Shown here piece after piece: positions 8,821-17,922 of a stretch of DNA of 64,000 nt. The notes beneath the pieces are model-generated. The model saw nothing but the letters and a program-made list of their open reading frames with translations. It searched no databases and had not been told where the DNA came from. Both the position numbers and the translations under genes were made by a program. Position 1 is the first letter of the stretch. The number at the start of each line of letters is the position of its first letter. Source of the stretch: SYFY01 sp041752315 (GTDB lineage Bacteria; Pseudomonadota; Gammaproteobacteria; Pseudomonadales; Azotimanducaceae). The stretch lies in NCBI GenBank assembly GCA_041752315.1, contig JBGSHJ010000001.1, forward strand, positions 109,827 through 173,826. Reading direction: 5' to 3'.

Positions 8821-11800
8821 CTATCTGAAGTCGCGTGACCGGAAACTCTCACCGATCCGTTCGCCTTCGAGCAGTTCACCAATCAGGTTTGTGTGGTCAA
8901 TGACATATCCAGCCACCACATGGATCACTTCGCCTTCCCGTTCCACCGTGCCTTTGATGGTCAGTAGCTGACCACCCAGCAGCGCAGTACGAAAACGTTC
9001 CAGCAAGGTCCGCCAGATGATCACATTATTGTTGCCGGTCTCATCTTCAAGGGTGAGAAACAAAACACCGGACGCGGTACCCGGGCGTTGTCGCCCCGTG
9101 ACCAGACCGCTGATCTGAACCATTTGACCATGTCGGAAATCCGGAAGATCCAGCGCGCGACTTGAGCGCTCGAGTGCCGGGTGTTTTCGCAGCAGTGCCA
9201 GCGGGTGCGAGCGCAGGGACAGGCTGAGATAACGATAGTCGCGCAGTACCTCATCAGCTTCCCGAGGTGCCGGCAGGCTGACCTGCGTCTGATACGGCGT
9301 GTCAGATTCAGCGACCTGCTGCAATTCAACAGGCTGCTCGATTCCAGCAACATCCCAATGGGCCTGATAACGATGACCTGAGAGTTGCGCAAGGGCCCCC
9401 GCCCGGGCCAGGAATTCCAGTTCCTGCCGGGTCAGACCCGTACGGCGAGCAAGATCCTGTGCATCCACAAACGAGCGTGAGCGTCTGGCCGTCACGATTT
9501 GCCGTGCACTTTCTTCGCCCAGTCCCTTGATCAATCGCAGGCCAAGGCGCAATGCACCTTTTCCAAGACCCTGGTTCTCGCAGGTGTGGTCTCCAGACCA
9601 CGATTCGGATCCCGTTGCGGGTTCCAGAGTGTGATCCCAATCGCTGACCGTCACGTCCACTGACCGCACTTCAATGGCATGGCGCTTCGCATCCTGAATC
9701 AACTGCGATGCGGAATAGAACCCCATTGGCAAGCTGTTCAGCAGACCTGCATAAAACGCCGCCGGTTCGTGACGTTTCAGCCATGCGGAGATATAGACGA
9801 GCAGTGCAAAACTTGCGGCGTGAGATTCAGGAAAGCCGTATTCCCCAAACCCCTTGATCTGTTTGAATACCCGTTCGGCAAAGTCCTGGTCGTGCCCTCG
9901 TGCCAACATGCCGCTGATCAGCTTTTCCTCAAAATGACCGAGTCCTCCACGGCGTTTCCAGGCGGCCATGGCGCGCCTGAGTTGATCGGCTTCGCCGGCC
10001 GTGAAACCGGCAGCCACCATGGCCAGTTCAATGACCTGCTCCTGAAAAATGGGAATTCCGAGCGTGCGTTCAAGCACACGACGCACGTCCTCGTTCGAGT
10101 AGTGCACAGCTTCGAGACCCTGCCGGCGTCGCAGGTAGGGATGCACCATATCGCCCTGGATCGGCCCAGGGCGGACGATGGCCACTTCAATGACCAGATC
10201 ATAAAAATGCTGGGGCTTGAGGCGTGGCAGCATGGCGATCTGCGCTCGCGACTCAACCTGGAATACACCGATGCTGTCACCATGCTGCAGCATGCGATAG
10301 GTAGCCGGATCCTCTGCCGGAATGTCGCAGATCGAGATTGGCTTGCCACGAAAGGCACTGACCAGGTCGAGTGCCTTGCGGATTGCCGTAAGCATGCCCA
10401 GCGCGAGGACATCGATCTTCAGCAGACCGAGTGACTCAAGATCGTTTTTGTCCCACTGGATGACGGTACGATCGGGCATGGCTGCATTTTCTACCGGAAC
10501 CAGGTGTGACAATGGTCCACGCGAGATGACAAAGCCGCCGACGTGTTGTGACAGATGTCGCGGGAAGCCAAGGATTTCATTGACCAGTGCGATGAACTGC
10601 CGGATCCGGATGCTGTCCGGATCGACGTCGATACCCCGCAGACGCTCGGCAAGTACTTCTTTCTTGTCCCACCATGACAACGATTTGGCGAGCAGATCCA
10701 CGAGATCGAGGTCAAAACCGAGCGCCTTGCCAACATCACGGATCGCGCTTTTTGGTCGATAGGTAACGAGGGTTGCTGCCAGTGCTGCCCGATCGCGGCC
10801 GTAACGTTTGTAGAGATACTGGATGACTTCTTCACGTCGCTCATGCTCGAAGTCGACATCGATATCCGGCGGTTCGGCACGCTCCTTCGAAATGAAGCGT
10901 TCGAACAGGAGATGCATGCGTGCCGGGTCGACTTCGGTAATGAAGAGGCAGTAACAGACGGCAGAGTTCGCCGCAGAGCCTCGTCCCTGGCAGAGAATCT
11001 GTCTGGAACGGGCGAACTGCACGATATCGTGAACCGTCAGGAAGTAGTACTCGTAGGCAAGTTCATGAATCAGCGCCAGTTCGCGCTCGATCAGGGCGAC
11101 AACATCGTCGGGTGCTCCTGCGGGCCAGCGTTCGGCAGCACCGGCATAGGTCAGTTCGCGCAGCCAGTCGCCTGCCAGGCGGCCGGGCGGGACCAGCTCT
11201 TCCGGATATTCATAACGCAACTCATCGAGACTGAAAGTGCAGCGTTCAGCAATGGTCAGTGATTCTGCCAGCATTTCCGGTGGATACAGGTTGCCGAGGT
11301 CTGTCACTGATCGAAGGTGTCGTTCAGCGTTGCCAAATCCGGCTGTACCGATGTCACTGACGGCGCATTTGAGTCGCACCGCCGTGAGGATATCCTGCAT
11401 TGGCTGTCGTTCACTGACATGAAGGTGGACGTCATTGCTGGCGACGATGGGAAATCCGAGTCGGGTAGACAGTGTCAGCACAACCGCTGTCTGATGCAGA
11501 TCAGTCCCATCGCGGAATAATTCAAGCGCCAGCCACAGGCCGTTTCGCGTCTCTGCGCGGAACAGGGCCTTCAGGGTTTGTCCCTGGGCCATCAGGGCTT
11601 CGATACCACATCGTGTGGCCAACGCCTGCGCGTGAACCAACGGCTGATCGCTGGTACGCACTGCAAATGGCATGCAGGGGCTGCCTGGCGGCCATAACAC
11701 CAGGCAATCGGCAAGGCCAAAACGAAAGTCCTCGAGCGTGGCCTGATATTCCCCCTTCGGTGAACGACGGCGCAGTTTGGTGATCAATGCCGAGAGCTGT

Positions 11801-12078
11801 CCATAAGCCGCTCTGTCCGGTGCAAGTAGTATGAGCTTGATACCTTCCTCAAGCTGGAACTCGCTGCCGACAATCAACCGGATGCCGTGTTCCCGTGCGG
11901 CCATGTGTGCCTTGGCAAGACCGGCGAACGAACACTCGTCAGTGATGGCGATGGCGCGATAACCGAGTGCAGCGGCTCGAGCAACCAGCTCTTCCGGATG
12001 TGAACCGCCGCGCAGGAAGCTGTAGTTGCTGATGACATGCAACTCGGCAAAGGATTGCAGATCAGGCGAAATAACCAT
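8821..12078 (-). CDS. dnaE2: Error-prone DNA polymerase DnaE2 (ImuC)
   Basis: A 1085-residue C-family DNA polymerase used for SOS translesion synthesis. Order: PHP domain (starts FAELHVISNYSFLRGGSHP, residues ~9-270), then the polymerase palm with CQGRGSAANS (~363-372) and the catalytic aspartates in PPDIDVDF (~403-410), helix-hairpin-helix region, and an OB-fold nucleic-acid-binding domain near the C-terminus (RHGQMVQISGLVTGRQRPG, then FLTLEDETGNNNVIIW). The ATG at 12078 gives the family N-terminus; an open extension to 12222 lies inside imuB and is ignored. The start overlaps the imuB stop by 17 bases, showing translational coupling in imuA-imuB-dnaE2. It is convergent with the ATPase gene at 8703. 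Confidence 0.95.
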   Translation of the reverse strand: MVISPDLQSFAELHVISNYSFLRGGSHPEELVARAAALGYRAIAITDECSFAGLAKAHMAAREHGIRLIVGSEFQLEEGIKLILLAPDRAAYGQLSALITKLRRRSPKGEYQATLEDFRFGLADCLVLWPPGSPCMPFAVRTSDQPLVHAQALATRCGIEALMAQGQTLKALFRAETRNGLWLALELFRDGTDLHQTAVVLTLSTRLGFPIVASNDVHLHVSERQPMQDILTAVRLKCAVSDIGTAGFGNAERHLRSVTDLGNLYPPEMLAESLTIAERCTFSLDELRYEYPEELVPPGRLAGDWLRELTYAGAAERWPAGAPDDVVALIERELALIHELAYEYYFLTVHDIVQFARSRQILCQGRGSAANSAVCYCLFITEVDPARMHLLFERFISKERAEPPDIDVDFEHERREEVIQYLYKRYGRDRAALAATLVTYRPKSAIRDVGKALGFDLDLVDLLAKSLSWWDKKEVLAERLRGIDVDPDSIRIRQFIALVNEILGFPRHLSQHVGGFVISRGPLSHLVPVENAAMPDRTVIQWDKNDLESLGLLKIDVLALGMLTAIRKALDLVSAFRGKPISICDIPAEDPATYRMLQHGDSIGVFQVESRAQIAMLPRLKPQHFYDLVIEVAIVRPGPIQGDMVHPYLRRRQGLEAVHYSNEDVRRVLERTLGIPIFQEQVIELAMVAAGFTAGEADQLRRAMAAWKRRGGLGHFEEKLISGMLARGHDQDFAERVFKQIKGFGEYGFPESHAASFALLVYISAWLKRHEPAAFYAGLLNSLPMGFYSASQLIQDAKRHAIEVRSVDVTVSDWDHTLEPATGSESWSGDHTCENQGLGKGALRLGLRLIKGLGEESARQIVTARRSRSFVDAQDLARRTGLTRQELEFLARAGALAQLSGHRYQAHWDVAGIEQPVELQQVAESDTPYQTQVSLPAPREADEVLRDYRYLSLSLRSHPLALLRKHPALERSSRALDLPDFRHGQMVQISGLVTGRQRPGTASGVLFLTLEDETGNNNVIIWRTLLERFRTALLGGQLLTIKGTVEREGEVIHVVAGYVIDHTNLIGELLEGERIGESFRSRDFR

Positions 12079-13654
12079 GGAGATACCACTTGTGCATCGT
12101 GTCTGTGAGGCCTGTCTGTTCAACAAAAACCCAGCAACGTGCCCCGTTATGGTGGTTGGCAACGTAGTAGTCGCGAATGACGGGGCCTTCCCACCATTGA
12201 CTCTGGATACGCTCCGGGCCATCGAGCAAGGTCAGATCAGCTATTGCAACCGGTCTGGGCGGCGTGAATACCCAGAGTGGTCGTTGGCCCGGACGGATGG
12301 GTGGAAGATGCGGTTGTCGTGAGCTGCTTGTGGCCTGGAGAGGGAGAGGACGCCAGGCGAGTTCTGGTGCATGGCAGTCGATGGCCTGCAGGCGCAGGCA
12401 AGCCTGTTCGCCAAGTCTTGCACCCAGTTGATCGAGCAATTCCGTGCACTCGACCGGATCACCCCGATGACTGCCCTGATGACTGCCTGTGCCAATACCC
12501 GGCAGTACAACGGGCATGTCTGGAAACAGTGTGGTGGCCTGGCCTATCCAGGGACGTAGACGCCTCGCTTGAAGGCCGATGCTGAGTACATCTTCGGGAA
12601 GTTCGGTCTCGGTCAGCTTGAGTTCCGAAATGCCGAGAAACGTCTGTACCTCCTGTCGGGCGCGAGCAAAACGAATCGGCATGCTGACCCTGGTATGGGC
12701 AGCATGGGCAGCGAAGGACCAGTTGATCGCCTCTGCTCCCAGTTGATGACTGATGAGCCATTGACTGAGTTCTTCCAGCAATCGTGTCATGGGCCATTGC
12801 AGTGCTGCCTTGTCACGCAATGGCTCGAGCAGGTGCAGGGCTTGCGAAAATTGCCGTCGCGGCCGGATATGCACGCGTGGGTCTGGCAGATCACCAGTCA
12901 GTCGCAGCAGATGGTTGGCAAAGTCACGTCCGAACCGATGTGCCAGTTCCCGGTGGGGCAGGGCCATGACCTGACCCAGGGTGATCAGTCCCATGTTGGC
13001 GAATCGCTCCACAACCTTGTCCGGAAGCCCCAGACGGTCGAGCGCAACCTGTGGCAAGGTACTGGCCTGCGTGCGCGCCAGCGCCAGGGCTGCCAGTGGT
13101 GTTGCCCCTGCGCGTATCTGCGTGGTGTGCCCCAATTGCCTGCAGGCTTCCGTCACCTGGGCGCCGAGTGTCTGGATGTTGCCAAACAGGTTCAGGCTGC
13201 GACCTGCTTCCAGCACGATGGCATCGGGTGTTTCGAGACTGACATCGGCGCTGAAGCGATAGAGCACTTCACCCAGGAAAGCCAGCCGTGCCTGTTCATG
13301 CTGACGATCCTGCGGAAAATGTCGCAGAGTATCTGGAACCAGGCTCTGTGCGGTGGCAAGCGAAACGCCTGGCTGGATACCCAGGGCCTGTGCTGCAGGA
13401 TTGCTGGCGACAACAACCTGGTCATGGATCAGTACTTCCGGACCTGCGCCATTGGCGTGATCGCCTGCGTCGGCGGATTGGGGACTCGGTTGCCGTACGA
13501 CTTGCGCTGATCTGTCCTGTCCCGATCGGCTTTGAGTCGATCCATCTGTTATTGATCCAACTGGCATCGATCCAACTGGCATTGATCCATGCAGTGCGCT
13601 GCGCCTGGCAACTTCCAGTCCGAAAAAAGGCAGATATATGCCCAGCCAGAGCAT
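12062..13654 (-). CDS. imuB: ImuB, catalytically degenerate Y-family polymerase-like hub protein
   Basis: A 530-residue DinB/UmuC-like protein that links ImuA and DnaE2 to the beta clamp during SOS mutagenesis. It starts MLWLGIYLPFFGLEV, where true Y-family polymerases have the metal-binding aspartate, so it should lack polymerase activity like other ImuB proteins. The palm continues with VLIHDQVVVASNPAAQALGI, followed by fingers and little-finger regions. Unusual: about 50 residues rich in Ser, Gln and Asp are inserted between the first strand and the next conserved strand, including a duplicated GSMPV pentapeptide. The start codon shares one base with the imuA stop (TGATG). Confidence 0.9.
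   Translation of the reverse strand: MLWLGIYLPFFGLEVARRSALHGSMPVGSMPVGSITDGSTQSRSGQDRSAQVVRQPSPQSADAGDHANGAGPEVLIHDQVVVASNPAAQALGIQPGVSLATAQSLVPDTLRHFPQDRQHEQARLAFLGEVLYRFSADVSLETPDAIVLEAGRSLNLFGNIQTLGAQVTEACRQLGHTTQIRAGATPLAALALARTQASTLPQVALDRLGLPDKVVERFANMGLITLGQVMALPHRELAHRFGRDFANHLLRLTGDLPDPRVHIRPRRQFSQALHLLEPLRDKAALQWPMTRLLEELSQWLISHQLGAEAINWSFAAHAAHTRVSMPIRFARARQEVQTFLGISELKLTETELPEDVLSIGLQARRLRPWIGQATTLFPDMPVVLPGIGTGSHQGSHRGDPVECTELLDQLGARLGEQACLRLQAIDCHAPELAWRPLPLQATSSSRQPHLPPIRPGQRPLWVFTPPRPVAIADLTLLDGPERIQSQWWEGPVIRDYYVANHHNGARCWVFVEQTGLTDTMHKWYLHGYFA
13552..13581. repeat. Two tandem 15-bp units inside imuB
   Basis: Two near-identical 15-base units (TTGATCCAACTGGCA then TCGATCCAACTGGCA) lie back to back, with a further half unit after them and a related GATCCATCTG before. 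On the minus strand they encode the duplicated GSMPV in the N-terminal insertion of ImuB. The pattern suggests slippage-type expansion in a tolerant linker. Confidence 0.75.
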
Positions 13655-14550
13655 CAGTGTGCTACCCGCGAGGGCGTCTGTTGCTCCGGGAGCAATGTGC
13701 GCGCTGGATCGGTATCCGGCAGGCGCATTGTTCGCTCACTGCGCCAGAACTCGAGTTGTGCCATGACTTCTGCACGGCTGACTGCGGCGGATTGCAGTTC
13801 GATGGACAGGCCATTTATGGGCCAGCCGCCACGCCGCTTGACGATATCCACCTGCAGACGTTGTCCGATGGACAGAGGATTCAAACCGGTCGACAGATGC
13901 AATCGCAGTGCTGCCAGCGATGGTTTCTGCAGCGCCGAAGCGGGCCTGAACAGCGTGATCATGGTGCGACCATGACGAGCGGCCAACTGCAGGCGCTGGA
14001 TGTCGCGCACGGTGAGGCGACTTTCGTCCGGCCAGGCCAGCACCATGCTGCAGGCACCCGATCGACCGGCTTGTTCGAGAGTCCAGAGTGTTCGTTGATG
14101 GGCTTGTTGGCCAGGGGACTGATCGGCAGGTCCGGAACGACGTTCCGGACTGGAGGAAAACCTGGGAACGGGCCTGGAGGTCGCCTTGGGCATCTGTGCT
14201 GGGGGTGCCGCCTGCACCACCAGTATCCGGTTGATCTGGATACCCAGTGATGCCAGCGCGGGCGCATAAGGCAGAAAGGGTGGATTGACCCACAGAATCC
14301 AGCGTGGCTTGCGACTGAGCCTGACCAGCGCAGGTACCAGCAACTGCAATTCACCAATACCGGTCTGGAGCAGGCAGAACTCGCTCACGGCATCCATTGA
14401 CCAGCCGCCACCGGGCAGATGCCGATCCAGCAGGGGATAACCACTGGGCTCGCTGTCACCAGGCCTGGCATGTCTGCGACCGGAGCGGCCAGCCAGCCAC
14501 AGATCGGGATGTTCGAGAAGAGTGGTTATGGTTTGGGTGGTTATCGTCAT
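13654..14550 (-). CDS. imuA: ImuA, RecA/SulA-like translesion synthesis-associated protein
   Basis: A 298-residue RecA-fold accessory protein of the ImuABC mutasome. The N-terminus (TLLEHPDLWLAGRSGRR) and the segment GYPLLDRHLPGGGWSMDAVSEF are typical of ImuA. The core strand PRWILWVNPPFLPYAPAL and the later region AARHGRTMITLFRPASA also fit. No intact Walker A (GxxxxGKT) is present, as is usual for this family. The ATG at 14550 lies only seven bases from the nearer of two LexA boxes and has no visible Shine-Dalgarno sequence, so the transcript may have a very short or no leader. It is the first gene of imuA-imuB-dnaE2. Confidence 0.88.
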   Translation of the reverse strand: MTITTQTITTLLEHPDLWLAGRSGRRHARPGDSEPSGYPLLDRHLPGGGWSMDAVSEFCLLQTGIGELQLLVPALVRLSRKPRWILWVNPPFLPYAPALASLGIQINRILVVQAAPPAQMPKATSRPVPRFSSSPERRSGPADQSPGQQAHQRTLWTLEQAGRSGACSMVLAWPDESRLTVRDIQRLQLAARHGRTMITLFRPASALQKPSLAALRLHLSTGLNPLSIGQRLQVDIVKRRGGWPINGLSIELQSAAVSRAEVMAQLEFWRSERTMRLPDTDPARTLLPEQQTPSRVAH

Positions 14551-14557
14551 GCGATAA

Positions 14558-14573
14558 CTGTATTTATGTACAG
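14558..14573 (-). promoter_or_regulatory. LexA (SOS) box 1 upstream of imuA
   Basis: CTGTATTTATGTACAG matches the gammaproteobacterial CTGT-N8-ACAG operator with perfect half sites. It ends seven bases before the imuA start codon, so a bound LexA dimer would sit on the transcription start and translation initiation region. Confidence 0.92.
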
Positions 14574-14588
14574 GGTCGGCCAGATTAA

Positions 14589-14604
14589 CTGTATGGATGT
14601 ACAG
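14589..14604 (-). promoter_or_regulatory. LexA (SOS) box 2 upstream of imuA
   Basis: CTGTATGGATGTACAG, a second perfect CTGT-N8-ACAG box. Its centre is 31 bases from that of box 1, about three helical turns, which would place two LexA dimers on the same DNA face. Double boxes usually mean tight repression and late induction. Confidence 0.9.
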
Positions 14605-14797
14605 TTACAAGGGGGCTTTTCCTGTCAGTCCCAAGTCGTAATGTTCCTCATTCCAAGTAGAGATATCTCCATCGACGATGGAACGACATGATGAAGGAGA
14701 GCGGATTGTCTTTGGATACCGGTGTCCGTCGATTCCACAAGCGCGCCCCGACGAATTTTCCCGCGACCTTGCAGCCCGTCATTCCGCCAGCGGCGTA

Positions 14798-15544
14798 TCA
14801 ATCATGTCCACCTCCCTGCTCGCTTTCGGGAGGGATCTCGCGGATGCCCTGATCCTCGATCACGAGGGAGTGGCCTGACGGCTCATAAACCACCAACTCC
14901 GACCGATGTCGGCCAGCCTGCGAAAGTGTCGGGCCGCTGAAAACGTCATAGATGCCGTTCACGTGGAAGTGTTGAGTCACCGTATGCCCAGGCGCGATCT
15001 CGGCAATTCTGATGATTTGAGACGAGGCACCCCGCCGTCGCTCCAGTACAACCGCAACGGGCGCGGAAGACATGTTCCGGATCTCAACTTTGCTTTCCGG
15101 TGCACGCAACGCCGCCATGCGCTCAAGCGACAGAAGGCAGGGATTCTCGCCGCTTTCCTTGCGGTGGTCCGCAGGCGTCTCCTCTGCGACTTCGATGGAC
15201 TGGAGTTGGCCTGCTTCAAACTCGAAGGTGTACTCGCATACAGGTTGAGACGACTCCGGATCCGATCGGCGTGCCAGGAAGATTGCCGTATGACCCGAAT
15301 TCGGTCCGGGCTTCTCTGGTAGCAGTTTCAGCCCTTCAATCGTCGCACGATGGTCCAGTTGCGCATGACTCAACGCACCCAACTTCCTTTCTGCAACCTT
15401 CCACCGCGACGCATTATTGACGCACTCTGCCAACAAGCCCATCAGACCTATTACGAAGAACACTGGCAGGAGGAGTCTGTTGAGAAACGCGTCGACACTC
15501 CGGGCCTGACGGAGTGCCTCGAATAGATCACGAACTGTCTTCAC
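14798..15544 (-). CDS. Membrane-anchored protein of unknown function
   Basis: Read from a GTG at 15544 with GGGTGAGG just upstream, this gives 248 residues; a TTG at 15583 would add 13. Residues ~20-42 (FLNRLLLPVFFVIGLMGLLA) form a single transmembrane segment. The rest is predicted outside the membrane or in the periplasm: mixed beta structure with short charged loops and no cysteine pairs or motif I recognise. It ends in a Gly-rich, acidic tail. It stands alone downstream of the imu promoter region on the same strand, more than 190 bases from the LexA boxes and on the other side of them from imuA, so it is not part of that operon. Confidence 0.5.
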   Translation of the reverse strand: MKTVRDLFEALRQARSVDAFLNRLLLPVFFVIGLMGLLAECVNNASRWKVAERKLGALSHAQLDHRATIEGLKLLPEKPGPNSGHTAIFLARRSDPESSQPVCEYTFEFEAGQLQSIEVAEETPADHRKESGENPCLLSLERMAALRAPESKVEIRNMSSAPVAVVLERRRGASSQIIRIAEIAPGHTVTQHFHVNGIYDVFSGPTLSQAGRHRSELVVYEPSGHSLVIEDQGIREIPPESEQGGGHD

Positions 15545-16204
15545 ACCCTCACCCTGGTAAGGTCGCCGTTCCCGAATGTCCAAACATCCACTTTCGTCCC
15601 GTCCCTGGGCGACGTCGCCGCGCGAGCCACGACACCCCGATGGATCAGGTCAGCTCGTCCGATCTGCCGTACATCCCGTTGCAGTCACCACGGTCTCGAT
15701 ACTCCCGGATCCGGTAAAGGATGGGTGGATGTTAGAGAATAGGGAGGATAGCGGTTGTCGTCGTTGATTGCCCTGAGTAATGATGCAGACGAGCTACGGG
15801 CACTTGCGCGAGATGGGGAGTTCGGAATACGGGTATGCAGGGTGGGCCGTAGTCGAGGACTTTTCAGCTTTCGGCGAAGTAATAGGGACGTGCCCAGTTT
15901 GATTTTACCACCACACTTCGCGCCCTCCTTGCATCGGCAGTTAACCGACAGCGTATTCTCATACTGATTGTCGCGCGGCAGCGTCGGCCATTGGGGGCAA
16001 ACAGCAAAATCCGTACTACTCTTCCTGCAGAGAATCCGATGACGGAGGCCAACATGGTCAACGGGATCGTTCAGAACCCGTGGCGCGTGAACTCGACCGA
16101 ACGCCGGCCGGGGATCAATCAACCGCGTACCGGAAAAATAGCCACCACTGAGTCGCGGCGGAAGACCGAACGCTCACCGCCACAGCGAAAAGGAGAGGGG
16201 ATTG
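15545..16204. other. About 660 bases without a recognisable gene
   Basis: Short frames occur on both strands. The longest (minus strand 15685-16122) has biased, low-complexity Arg/Ser/Pro composition and no ribosome-binding site. A TTG at 15755 preceded by GGGAGGAT opens a 70-codon plus-strand frame with no recognisable similarity. I see no tRNA, hairpin-plus-T terminator or repeat. The right end holds the ribosome-binding site of the small membrane protein at 16205. Confidence 0.4.
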
Positions 16205-16621
16205 ATGAGCGAATTTGATGTCATACGACTGTTGATGGTGGTAGGTGTGTTGCTGCTGATGGCCGCATCGGCGGGGTTTGCCTTGTTGTGGCAACGCCAG
16301 CAACAACTGTCACTCGCACTGCAGGCAGCTCAAGACAACCGGATGACACTCGACCTGACGAGCAATACCGCCCGACAACCGGAGGCTGTGCAGGTTGATC
16401 AACCAGAGCTCGGGTCACCTGCAGCATCGACCAGGTTCGGTTCAACACTTCAGCAAACATCTGCCGAGAGGGGGATGACCAGTGTGGTAGCTCCGCTTGG
16501 AGCCGCGCAGAGTGGTCATTCAAAAAGTAGCGAAGAGGATCGGCTGCGAGCCTTGCTGGCAGGTCGTACCATGGTCAGGTCAGGTGGTTCTTCGCCGCCG
16601 CAACGACCTTGGTCACCATAG
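16205..16621 (+). CDS. Small single-span membrane protein of unknown function
   Basis: A 138-residue product. The ATG at 16205 is preceded by AGGAGAGGGG, a strong ribosome-binding site. Residues ~7-30 (VIRLLMVVGVLLLMAASAGFALLW) form one transmembrane helix followed by a Gln-rich stretch (QRQQQLSLALQAAQ). The remainder is polar, Ser/Gln/Pro-rich and probably disordered. The last 47 bases overlap the 3' end of sufE on the other strand. The clear start signal and membrane segment support coding; no family or function can be given. Confidence 0.6.
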   Translation: MSEFDVIRLLMVVGVLLLMAASAGFALLWQRQQQLSLALQAAQDNRMTLDLTSNTARQPEAVQVDQPELGSPAASTRFGSTLQQTSAERGMTSVVAPLGAAQSGHSKSSEEDRLRALLAGRTMVRSGGSSPPQRPWSP

Positions 16622-17015
16622 CCCGAAGACCGTTGCCACGTGACGTGCTCAGGTGTGAAAGCAGCGCAAGTTCCGCAAAGAGCCCTTCGATATCAAAATC
16701 GACGATCTGCTGTGGCGAGTGATTCTGATAAGCGGCCAGCACGATGGCAACAAGCCCGCGCACGATATGGGCATCACTGTCGATCACCAGTTGCAGCTGA
16801 CCCGTGTCGGCGGCAAAGCTGGCCACCAGCCAGACCTGGCTTTGGCAACCACGTACCAGATTGTCTTCGGTCTTCCATTCTTCGGGCATGCCGATCAGCG
16901 ATTTGCCGAGGTCGATGACAAAGCGGTACTTGTCTTCCCAGTTGTCGAAAAACAGGAAGGCATCACGAATGTCGTCCAGAGAGGCTGGCGGTGGTGTGGC
17001 AGGAAAACCCGACAT
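16575..17015 (-). CDS. sufE: Cysteine desulfuration protein SufE
   Basis: A 146-residue sulfur-acceptor protein. It takes persulfide sulfur from SufS and hands it to the SufBCD scaffold in the cytoplasm. The acceptor is Cys57 in VRGCQSQVW, the family signature, preceded by the conserved opening LDDIRDAFLFFDNWEDKYRFVIDLG. The ATG at 17015 lies two bases beyond the sufT stop; an open extension to 17072 is inside sufT. It is the last gene of the suf operon, whereas many operons place sufE directly after sufS. Confidence 0.95.
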   Translation of the reverse strand: MSGFPATPPPASLDDIRDAFLFFDNWEDKYRFVIDLGKSLIGMPEEWKTEDNLVRGCQSQVWLVASFAADTGQLQLVIDSDAHIVRGLVAIVLAAYQNHSPQQIVDFDIEGLFAELALLSHLSTSRGNGLRAMVTKVVAAAKNHLT

Positions 17016-17017
17016 GC

Positions 17018-17542
17018 TCAGAACAGACCCAGTTCCAGTTGGGCTTCTTCGGTCATTCGCTCCCGGGACCACGGTGGATCAAATACCAGTTCGACCTCGA
17101 CCTGCTGTACAAATGGCACACGACGCAGACGTGACTTGACCTCCTGCACGAGCACCGGTCCCATCCCGCAACCGGGCGACGTGAGAGTCATCACCACGGT
17201 CACCGTGTGGTCTGCAATGATGGTGTCGTAGACAAGACCAAGATCGACGATGTTGACCGGTATCTCTGGATCATAAACTGACGAAAGCGCTGTTTTCACC
17301 TGTGCCGGATCGATCTTGCCGTCAGGCGGTGCGTCGAATTCCAGCCGAATCGGCGTGAGTCCCAGCGCATCCGCGTCTTCTCCGTCAACACGTGCCATGT
17401 TGCCCAGGTGAACGATCGTGAAGGTACCTCCGAGGTCCTGGGTGAGCGTGACAAAAACGCCGCCGGGAATGGTGACGGGATCTCCAGTCGGGACCAGCCG
17501 TGCGTTGACAGCACGATTTACAGGGACAAGTCGGCGTTGCAC
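17018..17542 (-). CDS. sufT: Iron-sulfur assembly protein SufT (MIP18/DUF59 family)
   Basis: A 174-residue protein of the SufT type. An N-terminal ~70 residues (VTIPGGVFVTLTQDLGGTFTIVHLGNMARVDG) precede the MIP18 domain with the signature VYDPEIPVNIVDLGLVY and the conserved cysteine in LTSPGCGMGP. These proteins help mature or deliver Fe-S clusters; the mechanism is unresolved. The start is a GTG at 17542, ten bases after the preceding stop, with a weak ribosome-binding site. Its place inside the suf operon fits. Confidence 0.92.
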   Translation of the reverse strand: MQRRLVPVNRAVNARLVPTGDPVTIPGGVFVTLTQDLGGTFTIVHLGNMARVDGEDADALGLTPIRLEFDAPPDGKIDPAQVKTALSSVYDPEIPVNIVDLGLVYDTIIADHTVTVVMTLTSPGCGMGPVLVQEVKSRLRRVPFVQQVEVELVFDPPWSRERMTEEAQLELGLF

Positions 17543-17551
17543 TTGAGTCGT

Positions 17552-17905
17552 TCAGTGATCGATCGAAAAGCTCTCGCCACAGCCACAGTAACTGGTGGCA
17601 TTGGCGTTCTTGAATTGCAGCGTCGAATTCAGACCTTCACGCACATATTCGACCCGGGTTCCGCGCACCATTGGCAGATCGTCGGGGAGAACATGAATCT
17701 CCAGTTCGTCATCGATCCGAATGGCGACATCGCTCGACGCCGGTGTATCGAGATAGTCGAGGTAGTAACTGTAACCATTGCAGCCGCTTTCCTTTACGCC
17801 CAGTCGCAGATGGGCATTCTTGTGCATGGCCAGTTGGGCACGCAGGTGCCTTGCCGCCTGTTCGCTGACGGTGATGGTTTGCGGATCAAAGGTGGAAACT
17901 GTCAT
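17552..17905 (-). CDS. A-type iron-sulfur carrier (IscA/SufA/ErpA-like)
   Basis: A 117-residue A-type carrier with the three conserved cluster ligands Cys42 (ESGCNGYSY), Cys107 and Cys109 (SYCGCGESF). It probably accepts clusters from SufBCD and passes them to apoproteins. The ATG at 17905 has GGAGA eight bases upstream and is preferred to a GTG at 17926 that overlaps the sufS stop. Which of SufA, IscA or ErpA it equals cannot be told from motifs alone; its position in the operon suggests SufA function. Confidence 0.93.
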   Translation of the reverse strand: MTVSTFDPQTITVSEQAARHLRAQLAMHKNAHLRLGVKESGCNGYSYYLDYLDTPASSDVAIRIDDELEIHVLPDDLPMVRGTRVEYVREGLNSTLQFKNANATSYCGCGESFSIDH

Positions 17906-17922
17906 CGGTTCGTCTCCGTAAT

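Noticed and set aside
15685..16122. 145-codon minus-strand frame between the imu region and sufE
   Set aside because: Low-complexity Arg/Ser/Pro sequence, no start signal, no similarity recognised.
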